From assembly GCA_963705885.1 (NCBI GenBank), contig OY970120.1, positions 682,001 to 746,000 of the forward strand: a stretch of DNA of 64,000 nt, written 5' to 3'. Below, piece after piece: positions 26,788 to 33,266 of the stretch. The first letter of the stretch is position 1, and each line of letters opens with the position of its first letter. Made by a program: the position numbers and the translations under genes. The notes beneath the pieces are model-generated. The model was not told the DNA's origin. It saw only the letters and a program-made list of their open reading frames with translations, and made no database searches. Origin of the DNA: MFD01275-c22 sp963705885 (GTDB lineage: Bacteria; Actinomycetota; Actinomycetes; JACCUZ01).

Positions 26788-27027
26788 ATGACTGCGATCG
26801 CCGCCCTGCGCGGAACGCTCGCCCACCGCCGTACCGCCCGCAACGACCGCCGCCGGCTCGAGCGCGACCTCGCGTCGTTCACCACCCCCGAGCAGCGGCG
26901 CGAGCTGGAGGCCATCCTGCGCCGGCACACCCCGGCCGAGACGCGGGAGATCCGCAAGATCCTCGACGCGCAGGAGCGCGCCCGCACCGTCCGCACCATG
27001 TCGCACGGGCAGCACCTGGCTGCCTGA
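26788..27027 (+). CDS. Small basic protein of unknown function
   Basis: A 79-residue, strongly charged helical protein: MTAIAALRGTLAHRRTARND, then RRRLERDLASFTTPEQRREL and KILDAQERARTVRTMSHG. It has no membrane segment or cysteine. AGGAG sits at good spacing before ATG 26788. I do not recognise a named family. Similar small arginine-rich proteins are common in actinobacteria. A GC-rich hairpin follows the gene. Confidence 0.65.
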   Translation: MTAIAALRGTLAHRRTARNDRRRLERDLASFTTPEQRRELEAILRRHTPAETREIRKILDAQERARTVRTMSHGQHLAA

Positions 27028-27046
27028 GTGGCATAATCCACGCCGA

Positions 27047-27071
27047 CGGCGGCGTCCGAGGGACGCCGCCG
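27047..27071 (+). terminator. GC-rich hairpin after small basic gene
   Basis: CGGCGGCGTCC pairs with GGACGCCGCCG over 11 bp, with loop GAG. It begins 20 bases after the stop at 27027. It lacks a T tract. A terminator is the simplest reading. Confidence 0.55.
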
Positions 27072-27161
27072 CACGGTCCAGAAGCGGCCGCGGCCCTCGC
27101 TCCCGTCCGGCATCGCCCGGGGGCGGGAGCTCCGCCCCACTGCATGTCAGGACCCACCACC

Positions 27162-27350
27162 ATGGCGTACGAACCACCGAGCGGCTGGCTGGAGCGTCGC
27201 GCCGAACCGGACGACGAGACGTGGGAGGGCGGCCTGCGCGCGCAGTTCCACAGCCGACCCGACTGCGAGCGCATCCGGCGTCCCGATGGCCTGGTCCAGG
27301 TGGACCGGCCCTACTCGGCCACGCGCTGCCGCGCCTGCGCTCCGGACTGA
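27162..27350 (+). CDS. Small hypothetical protein
   Basis: A protein of 62 residues from ATG 27162 (or 68 from ATG 27144). It contains WLERRAEPDDETWEGGL and ends in CRACAPD, with a single CxxC. Codon use is typical of the region. I do not recognise it. The start choice is uncertain, since neither ATG has an ideal ribosome site. The CxxC near the end could bind a metal, but there is only one pair. Confidence 0.4.
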   Translation: MAYEPPSGWLERRAEPDDETWEGGLRAQFHSRPDCERIRRPDGLVQVDRPYSATRCRACAPD

Positions 27351-27359
27351 CCGGGTCGA

Positions 27360-27647
27360 TCAGGCCGAGCGGTGCACGAGCCGCCCGACGTTGACGGCCC
27401 AGCCGACGCCCGCCGGCCGCGGCGGGAAGATCCGGGGGTCGTCGGGGTTCCAGTAGGCCGCGCGCAGCCTCGTGGGAGTCGGCGGCCTCAGGTCGTAGGG
27501 GACGCCGGCGATGTGCCCCTGCCAGTCCCGTTCCTCCTTCGGCCGACGCAGCTCCTGGACGACGGCGGCCGCGAGCAGCCCCAGCGTCACCAGGGTGACG
27601 AGCCGGCGGAGCCGTCCCAGCCGACGTTGCCTGCCTCGGTGGCGCAT
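27360..27647 (-). CDS. DUF5808-like membrane-anchored protein
   Basis: A 95-residue protein with a basic N-terminus (MRHRGRQRRLGRLRRLVTLV), one membrane helix at about residues 17-33 (VTLVTLGLLAAAVVQEL) and a C-terminal motif YWNPDDPRIFPPRPAGVGWA. That motif resembles DUF5808 (NPxDPRxxVPKR-GxGWTxN). The family is widespread in Gram-positives without known function. ATG 27647 is the start that places the helix near the N-terminus. Confidence 0.7.
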   Translation of the reverse strand: MRHRGRQRRLGRLRRLVTLVTLGLLAAAVVQELRRPKEERDWQGHIAGVPYDLRPPTPTRLRAAYWNPDDPRIFPPRPAGVGWAVNVGRLVHRSA

Positions 27648-27714
27648 CGCCCGGTCCTCTCCGTCGGTCCCCGTGCTGCCCTTCCCTCCACCGTACGGCG
27701 ACTCGAGCCCGCCG

Positions 27715-28251
27715 TCAGTAGCCGTACCCGCCTGGGCCACCGGTCGGCGACGGGGACCCAGGCCCGGCGCCGGTCAGCGGCGAGCCGGCGGGAGACACGA
27801 CCGTCCAGAGCCCGCCGTCGAGGGTGCTGCCCTGTCCGTTGGTCTGCCCCGGCGCCGAGTCGCCGGCGAACATGTACACGGGGTGGTTCGCCACAGTCAG
27901 CTGCGACGAGCCGTCCGCCCGCGTCGTCTCCCCGAGCGTCCCGGTGACACCGGGTACGGCCCCCGGGAGCGGGTCGGGGGCCTCGACGGGCGGCCAGTTC
28001 CTGGCGCAGACGCCGGTGCACGTCGACGAGCCGTCCGCGTCGTTGGCGAAGACGTAGACCGTCCGCCCGCGGTCGTCGGCGAGGACCCGTCCGAGGGGGC
28101 TGTCCACCACGGTCAGCACTGCCGACGACGCGGGGCTGCCGGAGGCCTCCGGCCCGGTCCGGGTGTCGCTGCTGCCGCCGCACGCTGCCGTCAGCGCCAG
28201 TGCGGCTGCGACGAGGACCATGAGGGTGCCAAGGTGGTGACGGGTACGCAC
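27715..28251 (-). CDS. Secreted-repeat (COG4315-type) lipoprotein
   Basis: A 178-residue lipoprotein. The signal MRTRHHLGTLMVLVAAALAL is followed by the lipobox LTAAC with C24. After a Ser/Gly-rich linker come two repeats of the type VVDSPLGRVLADDRGRTVYVF and NHPVYMFAGDSAPGQTNGQG, with TCTGVCARNWPP between them. This is the pattern of the secreted-repeat lipoprotein family. The tail is Gly/Pro/Ser rich. I place the start at GTG 28251, nine bases after the -10 element of a strong ECF-type promoter and without a Shine-Dalgarno, so the mRNA is probably leaderless. ATG 28221 is an alternative. The divergent sigma gene likely controls it. Confidence 0.82.
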   Translation of the reverse strand: MRTRHHLGTLMVLVAAALALTAACGGSSDTRTGPEASGSPASSAVLTVVDSPLGRVLADDRGRTVYVFANDADGSSTCTGVCARNWPPVEAPDPLPGAVPGVTGTLGETTRADGSSQLTVANHPVYMFAGDSAPGQTNGQGSTLDGGLWTVVSPAGSPLTGAGPGSPSPTGGPGGYGY

Positions 28252-28260
28252 ACCGGTCGG

Positions 28261-28287
28261 TACGAGCGGGCCGGTCCGCCGGTTCAC
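28261..28287 (-). promoter_or_regulatory. ECF-type promoter of the lipoprotein gene
   Basis: On the minus strand: GTGAACC, 16 bases, CGTA. It fits the TGAACC-N15/16-CGT pattern reported for mycobacterial SigL. The -10 ends nine bases before GTG 28251. It mirrors the promoter of the sigma gene on the other strand. Confidence 0.75.
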
Positions 28288-28297
28288 GGGTCCAGGA

Positions 28298-28324
28298 GTG
28301 AACCGGGTCGGCCTGCTCAGCGTT
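28298..28324 (+). promoter_or_regulatory. ECF-type promoter of the sigma factor gene
   Basis: On the plus strand: GTGAACC, 16 bases, CGTT. The -10 ends nine bases before GTG 28334. The two GTGAACC elements form an inverted repeat with a 10-base centre. Autoregulation by the encoded ECF sigma is expected. Confidence 0.75.
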
Positions 28325-28333
28325 GGAGGAGGC

Positions 28334-28852
28334 GTGGAGACGGCCACGTCCGCCGACGACGGGCAGCGCCTGCGCGCCCTGCACGACGACTACGCCGGGC
28401 CGCTGTGGTCGTTCGTGGTCCACCTCACGGGCGATCGCAACCGTGCCCAGGACGTCGTGCAGGAGACGCTCCTGCGCGCCTGGCGGCATCCCGAGGTCCT
28501 GGCCCAGGACGGTGGCTCGGCGCGCGCCTGGCTCTTCACGGTCGCGCGTCGCATCGTCATCGACGAGTGGCGCAGCGGCCGGTCCCGCTACGAGGTGGTG
28601 GCCGAGAGCCCGCCCGACCGACCGGACGGCGACCGCACCGACGCCCTGCTGGACACCTGGCTGGTCGAGGAGGCGCTGCACCGGCTCAGCCCCGAGCACC
28701 TGGCCGTGATCGTCGAGTGCTACTACCGCGGGCACTCGACCGCCGAGGCCGCGCGGGTGCTGCAGATCCCCGACGGCACGGTCAAGTCGCGCACCCACTA
28801 CGCCCTGCGCGCGCTGCGCCTCGCCCTTCAGGAGATGGGGGTGACGGCATGA
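28334..28852 (+). CDS. ECF sigma factor, SigL-like
   Basis: A 172-residue extracytoplasmic-function sigma factor. Region 2 covers about residues 15-80, with GDRNRAQDVVQETLLRAWRH and WLFTVARRIVIDEWRSGRSR. Region 4 covers about 110-165, with LSPEHLAVIVECYYRGHSTA and LQIPDGTVKSRTHYALRALR. The gene overlaps a zinc-type anti-sigma gene (ATGA), and the promoters on both sides fit TGAACC-N16-CGT. Both traits match mycobacterial SigL/RslA. GTG 28334 is the chosen start because GGAGGA lies just upstream and the promoter ends only nine bases before it. Confidence 0.88.
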   Translation: METATSADDGQRLRALHDDYAGPLWSFVVHLTGDRNRAQDVVQETLLRAWRHPEVLAQDGGSARAWLFTVARRIVIDEWRSGRSRYEVVAESPPDRPDGDRTDALLDTWLVEEALHRLSPEHLAVIVECYYRGHSTAEAARVLQIPDGTVKSRTHYALRALRLALQEMGVTA

Positions 28853-29598
28853 CGTCGAGCGACGACGCGTTCGCCCGCTACGACGCGGCCTACGTGCTCG
28901 GGGCCCTCACGCCGAGGGACCGACGCGAGTTCGAGGCGCACCTGTCCGGCTGCGCTGCCTGCGCCGCGGCGGTGGCCGACCTGGCCGGCATGCCCGGCCT
29001 GCTCGGCCGCGTCCGAGCCGACCGTGTGGCCGGGCCGGTGCCGGACGCGGTGCCGGTTCCGGAGGCGGGGCCGGTGCCGGAGACCCTGCTGCCCCGGCTG
29101 ATCGCGGCATCCCGTGCCGAGCGACGCCCCCGACGCCTCCGGCTCGTGATCGCCGGTGGGCTCGCCGCCGCCGCGGTCGCGGCCGGAGTGGTCCTCGGTG
29201 GGGTGCTCACCCCCGGAGGCGAGGACAGGCAGTCACCCGCGCAACGCGCGATCGCGATGACCGCGATCCGGGAGGCCCCCGTCGATGCGACGTTCCGCCT
29301 GGAACCGGTCGCCTGGGGGACCAGGGTCCACCTGCGGTGCACGTACATCGGCGGCTCGCAGGCGCGCGGCCCGTACGGCCCGTTGGACAGGGTCGCCTAC
29401 CGCCTGGTGGCGGTGGCGCGGGACGGAGGTCGCGAGCAGACCGTGGCGCAGTGGGCAGTGCTGCCCGGTCAGGATGCCACCCTGGAAGGCAGCACCGACC
29501 TAGCGCCCGGCGAGATCGACCGCATGCGGCTGGAGTCGCTCGACGGGAGGGTGCTGCTGGTGGCGGGCGTCGCCGGTGGGCGCGGCCCCTCGGGGTGA
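28849..29598 (+). CDS. Zinc-type anti-sigma factor (RslA-like)
   Basis: A 249-residue membrane-anchored anti-sigma factor. The cytosolic N-terminus carries the HxxxCxxC motif as HLSGCAAC within FEAHLSGCAACAAAVADLAG, which binds zinc and clamps the sigma factor. An acidic Pro-rich linker follows. A single helix lies at about residues 98-120 (LRLVIAGGLAAAAVAAGVVL). The outer domain of about 125 residues contains VAWGTRVHLRCTYIGG and LAPGEIDRMRLESLDGRVL. Redox loss of zinc is known to release SigL in mycobacteria, and a similar trigger is plausible here. Start overlaps the sigma stop by four bases. Confidence 0.88.
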   Translation: MTSSDDAFARYDAAYVLGALTPRDRREFEAHLSGCAACAAAVADLAGMPGLLGRVRADRVAGPVPDAVPVPEAGPVPETLLPRLIAASRAERRPRRLRLVIAGGLAAAAVAAGVVLGGVLTPGGEDRQSPAQRAIAMTAIREAPVDATFRLEPVAWGTRVHLRCTYIGGSQARGPYGPLDRVAYRLVAVARDGGREQTVAQWAVLPGQDATLEGSTDLAPGEIDRMRLESLDGRVLLVAGVAGGRGPSG

Positions 29599-29943
29599 CC
29601 GGCGCCGCCCTGGAGCGGGCCGGGGTCGGCTCGCGCGGCGGCCTCGCGTGGCCAGGCTGGACCTGGCGCCTGTCCCCGGCGGCCTGCGCGATCGCCGATC
29701 CGGGTGGTGTCGCGGATCGGGTCCGGGTTCGCCGTGTGGGACCACGCGCACGCCGGGGCCGGCCAGCCGTGCACGCAGGTGCGGCGGGGCCGGCGCCGGG
29801 CGCTACCTGACCCGCGCGTACCCGCTGGCGCTCGCCGACCGGGCCGACTAGCCGCGGACCCGACGAGTCGGGCAGCCGCGTCTGGACGCCGGGTCCGGGC
29901 CGGCGCACCATCAGGGTGTCGTCGGCGCGAGGGTGGGCCTGCC
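29599..29943. other. Gene-free stretch, possible gene remnant
   Basis: A 345-base stretch without an intact gene. Its base composition looks coding in patches: one frame reads FAVWDHAHAGAGQPCTQV and another reads GRYLTRAYPLALADRAD before a stop near 29851. This could be a frame-shifted remnant of a small gene, but no family is recognisable. Confidence 0.25.
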
Positions 29944-31554
29944 ATGCGGAGACGTGCGCTTCCCGTCGTCGTGGTCGTCTGCGCGGCCGCGCTCGTCGTG
30001 CCGGCGCTGCCGGGTGCCGCGGGCGCGCCGCCGGCGCGCGGCCCGCACGGGACGGCCGCCGCGGCGGGGGTGGCGCTGTCGCCGTGCGTGAACCCGGACA
30101 ACGGGGACCCGGAGCTGACTGGGCTGGCCGTCCTCACCTCGCGGGTCAGCACTGCGGCGTCGGATGCGCGGGTGCCGGTGCGGGTCACCGCGCACGACAC
30201 GGGCGGGCCGGGCGCTCCGAGCGGCATCGACCGGATCATGGTGCTTGCGAGCAGCCCGACCTCGGGGCAGGTACCGGAGGCGCAGCTGTCCCTGGCGCAG
30301 GACGGCTCGTGGGTAGGGAGCCTGCTGGTGCGCCGCGGTGCCCGTGCGGGCGAGGACTGGAACATCCACTACCTGGACATGAACGACCGGGCGGGCAACT
30401 ACCGGCAGTACCTCAGCGACGACTTCGCGGCGGCCGGCTACGAGACGGGGTTCGCCGTGACCGGTCCGCGCGACCGGCGCCGCCCGTCGCTGGAGTCGCT
30501 GCGGCTGGGCACGCTGACCCCGGACGTGCGGCGGGGGGCCCGCACGGTACGCGTGCGGGCGGTCGCCGCCGACGACCTGACAGTGCGGCTGGTGCGGGTG
30601 CTCGCGTGGGACCCGCGGCACCGCCGCCGCGGCCACGTGCGGCTGGAGCGCACGGCCGGCTCGGCGCGGCGTGGGACGTGGGCCGGCGAGCTGCGCATCC
30701 CCCGGTTCGTGCCGGCGGGCCGCTGGGATCTCGAGGTGCGGGTGACGGACAACGTGGGCAAGGTCCGGATCCTGCGGGCCCGCAGGCTCGCGGCCGTCGG
30801 ACTGCCCGCGCACCTGACGGTGTCGAGCCGGACGGACACCGAGCGGGCCGCGGTGGCCCGGGTGCGGTTCACGCGCAGCGTGGACGTGCGGTCGGCGCCG
30901 GGTCGCGTGCGCGTGCGCGTCCGCGCGACCGACGAGCGGTCCGGTGTGAGCCGGGTGAACGTCATCATGTGGCAGCCGCCCGACGCGGTCGTGCCCGCCC
31001 CGTCGCCGAGCAGGGACGCGCGGCGGGTGTCGGGGTCCGGCCGCGACGGGATCTGGAAGGCGGTGCTGCGCGTCGAGGACTGCGCCTCGTGGCCGGGGGA
31101 GTGGGCGGTGAGCGTCTGGGTGTGGGACCGGGCCGGGCATCGCACCATCACGAACCGGGGCACGGTGCGCATGGCCGCGAACGACCGGTACTCCCCGCAC
31201 CCCACGACCTCCGAGGACCCGCTGCCCACGGCGGGGCCGGTGACCGTCACGTTCCCCGAGGCGGTCACGGGCATCGGCACCGCCACGGTCACGGTGCTCC
31301 CGGAGGGATACTCGCGCTTCCGGGCCGAGGAGCCCCCGCCGGCGGTCGCCGGGTCGTGGTCGTGCGTGGACGCGTCGGGGTCCGCGGCGGCCTGCGACAC
31401 GGGAGCGGTGCGCGTCGCGAGGTTCTTTCCGTCGGCGCCGCTGCCGGCGGGGGCCGCGTACGAGATGTGGCCGAACCTGGAGCACATCTGGACGGTGACC
31501 GACCTCGCCGGGAACCCGGTGGGCGGGCCGTGGCGGTTCTCCACGGCCGCGTGA
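29944..31554 (+). CDS. Large secreted protein with Ig-like repeats, function unknown
   Basis: A 536-residue exported protein. The signal peptide is MRRRALPVVVVVCAAALVVP with cleavage after about AAGA. The rest is beta-rich and contains at least three related segments that read ...RVRVRATDERSGVSRVNVIM, DRRRPSLESLRLGTLTPDVR and PVRVTAHDTGGPGAPSGIDR. Each describes a sandwich domain with an xSGVxRVxVxxW pattern. The C-terminal third ends FSTAA and includes VTVTFPEAVTG, reminiscent of Ig-like bacterial surface domains. No catalytic motif or cell-wall anchor is visible. It may be a surface adhesin or matrix protein; that is a guess from architecture. Confidence 0.75.
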   Translation: MRRRALPVVVVVCAAALVVPALPGAAGAPPARGPHGTAAAAGVALSPCVNPDNGDPELTGLAVLTSRVSTAASDARVPVRVTAHDTGGPGAPSGIDRIMVLASSPTSGQVPEAQLSLAQDGSWVGSLLVRRGARAGEDWNIHYLDMNDRAGNYRQYLSDDFAAAGYETGFAVTGPRDRRRPSLESLRLGTLTPDVRRGARTVRVRAVAADDLTVRLVRVLAWDPRHRRRGHVRLERTAGSARRGTWAGELRIPRFVPAGRWDLEVRVTDNVGKVRILRARRLAAVGLPAHLTVSSRTDTERAAVARVRFTRSVDVRSAPGRVRVRVRATDERSGVSRVNVIMWQPPDAVVPAPSPSRDARRVSGSGRDGIWKAVLRVEDCASWPGEWAVSVWVWDRAGHRTITNRGTVRMAANDRYSPHPTTSEDPLPTAGPVTVTFPEAVTGIGTATVTVLPEGYSRFRAEEPPPAVAGSWSCVDASGSAAACDTGAVRVARFFPSAPLPAGAAYEMWPNLEHIWTVTDLAGNPVGGPWRFSTAA

Positions 31555-31922
31555 AGCCGGGCGCGCGACGCCGGGCGGGCGAGCGCCGCGGGCGGGCGGC
31601 GGACCGGGCTCTGCCATCTAGCTGCGGCGGCCCCGCTGGTCGTCGGCATGGACTGTGGCGGGCGAGTCGTGGCACGGCAGGCACTGGTGCCGCGCGCGGG
31701 CGCGATGTCCGTCGGGTCAGCGGCCCGGCACCGGCCGGGAGCTATGTCCAGCTCCGGGGGCTCGGCGGACGCCGGGTGGGCGAGGGCCGGTGCGGCCCCC
31801 GGGTCCGGCGCAACGGCCACCGGTCGGGTCGCCGGGAGAGGTGCGTGCAGACACCGTTCAGCAGCGGCGATGCCCGACGTCGGCGCAGGTCCCGAGGACG
31901 TTCTCGGGGGGCTGCGAAAGGG
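31555..31922. other. Gene-free stretch before tRNA-Arg
   Basis: A 368-base GC-rich segment between the secreted-protein gene and tRNA-Arg. No convincing gene, RNA or promoter was seen in either direction. It must hold the 3' processing region of the minus-strand tRNA. Confidence 0.4.
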
Positions 31923-31995
31923 CGCGCCCGAAGGGATTCGAACCCCTAACCTTCTGATCCGTAGTCAGATGCTCTATCCGTTGAGCTACGGGCGC
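31923..31995 (-). tRNA. tRNA-Arg (anticodon ACG)
   Basis: A 73-base cloverleaf on the minus strand. The acceptor GCGCCCG pairs with CGGGCGC, with discriminator G. The D arm is GCTCAACGGATAGAGC. The anticodon stem TCTGA/TCAGA encloses the loop CTACGGA, giving anticodon ACG. The T arm contains GGTTCGAATCC. CCA is not encoded. Confidence 0.96.
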
Positions 31996-32055
31996 CCGGC
32001 CTGACCGGCCGCGTCGATGTTACAGGGAGCCCAGGCGGGCCGGGAAATCGCGCCC

Positions 32056-33123
32056 TCAGCCGGACTCGTGCACCTCGTGCGGGTAGAGGCTGGCACCGGC
32101 AGCGACCTCGTGGGCGACCGCGCCGGACGCGACGAGCCCCGTGAGCGACTGCTCGAGGGTCTGCATGCCGTCGCGGGTGCCGGTGGTCAGCATGTTCCGG
32201 AGCTGGCGGGTCTTCCCCTCGCGGATCATGTTCCGGACGGCATTGGTCGCCACCAGAACCTCGTGCGCGGCGACCCGCCCACCACCCTGACGAGGCAGGA
32301 GCCGCTGGTAGACGATCCCGACCAGCACACTGGCGAGCTGGACCCGGATCTGGGCCTGCTGGTCGCCGGGGAAGACGTCGACGACCCGGTCCAGGGCCTG
32401 CGCGGTGTCGTTGGTGTGCAGCGTGGCCAGGACGAGGTGGCCCGTCTCCGCGATGGTCAGTGCCGTCTGGATGCTCTCGAGGTCCCGCAGCTCGCCCACC
32501 AGCAGCACGTCCGGGTCCTCGCGCAGTGCAGAGCGCAGCGCCTTGGGAAAGCTGTCGGTGTCGGTGCCCACCTCGCGCTGGTTCACGGCGGCCATCTTGT
32601 GGCGGTGGACGTACTCGATCGGGTCCTCGATCGTGAGGATGTGGCATGGCCGCGTCGAGTTGATCCGGTCGACCATCGCCGCCAGTGTCGTGGACTTCCC
32701 GGAGCCGGTAGGTCCCGTGACGAGCACGAGGCCCTGCGGCACGCGCGTGAACGCCTGGGCGGAGTCCGGGACGCCGAGGCTGTCGAGGTCCGGCAGGTGG
32801 TACGGGATCAGGCGCAGGGCGACAGCGACGGTGCCCCGCTGCCGGAAGCCGTTGACCCGGAACCGAGCCTTGTCGCGCCAGCCGAAGCTGTGGTCGATCT
32901 CTCGCCTGGCACGGAACTCGTCGATCTGCGGCTGGCTGAGCAGTGCGAACAGCATCGCCTCGGTGTCCGCCGCGGTGAGCGGCTCCTGCCCCGCCATCCG
33001 CTCGAGCAGGCCGTCGACTCGCAGCATCGGCGGCGTGCCGGGGGTCAGCAGCAGGTCCGAGCCCTTGCGCTGGACGAGCGCGTCGAGGAGCTGGTCGACG
33101 ACGGGGTCGACCGCAGGAGTCAT
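32056..33123 (-). CDS. pilT: Type IV pilus retraction ATPase
   Basis: A 355-residue hexameric secretion ATPase that powers pilus retraction. It has Walker A GPTGSGKST at about residues 137-145, the Asp box TIEDPIEYVH, a Walker B-like region DPDVLLVGELRD, the His box ETGHLVLATLHTNDT, and the PilT-specific motif AVRNMIREGKTRQLRNMLTTG near the C-terminus. Length and motifs are those of PilT rather than PilB. It is divergent from pilB. The intergenic region carries a sigma28-like promoter aimed at pilB and a strong hairpin. Confidence 0.95.
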   Translation of the reverse strand: MTPAVDPVVDQLLDALVQRKGSDLLLTPGTPPMLRVDGLLERMAGQEPLTAADTEAMLFALLSQPQIDEFRARREIDHSFGWRDKARFRVNGFRQRGTVAVALRLIPYHLPDLDSLGVPDSAQAFTRVPQGLVLVTGPTGSGKSTTLAAMVDRINSTRPCHILTIEDPIEYVHRHKMAAVNQREVGTDTDSFPKALRSALREDPDVLLVGELRDLESIQTALTIAETGHLVLATLHTNDTAQALDRVVDVFPGDQQAQIRVQLASVLVGIVYQRLLPRQGGGRVAAHEVLVATNAVRNMIREGKTRQLRNMLTTGTRDGMQTLEQSLTGLVASGAVAHEVAAGASLYPHEVHESG

Positions 33124-33172
33124 CCGGCGAGTGTGTCAGGTCCGACGTCGTGCTCCGCCGACGCCGCGGTTG

Positions 33173-33199
33173 TCAAGGTTCCGCGTGTCCTGCCGATGT
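33173..33199 (+). promoter_or_regulatory. sigma28-like (FliA/WhiG) promoter of pilB operon
   Basis: TCAAG, 14 bases, GCCGATGT. The register equals the sigma28 consensus TAAA-N15-GCCGATAA. A transcript would begin near 33206 and contain the hairpin at 33212-33233. A sister element precedes the major pilin gene. Confidence 0.65.
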
Positions 33200-33211
33200 A
33201 GTGCCCAGGAG

Positions 33212-33233
33212 GGTTCACCCGTCCGGGTGAACC
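33212..33233. repeat. Leader hairpin/inverted repeat before pilB
   Basis: GGTTCACCCG and CGGGTGAACC form a perfect inverted repeat separated by TC, with an effective loop of GTCC. It lies just downstream of the expected pilB transcription start and about 20 bases before the ribosome site. It could be an RNA hairpin or a DNA operator. The outer GGTTCAC/GTGAACC recalls the ECF elements at 28281-28304, but no -10 is placed correctly. Confidence 0.6.
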
Positions 33234-33266
33234 TCGACGCGCAGGACGGGACGCGGAGGGATGGTC

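Noticed and set aside
31923..31995. tRNA-Arg as an integration site for a mobile element
   Set aside because: No integrase, no repeated tRNA 3' end and no change in gene style on either side.
33212..33233. GTGAACC elements before pilB as additional SigL-type promoters
   Set aside because: Neither strand has a CGT element 15-17 bases downstream, so they were treated as a hairpin only.
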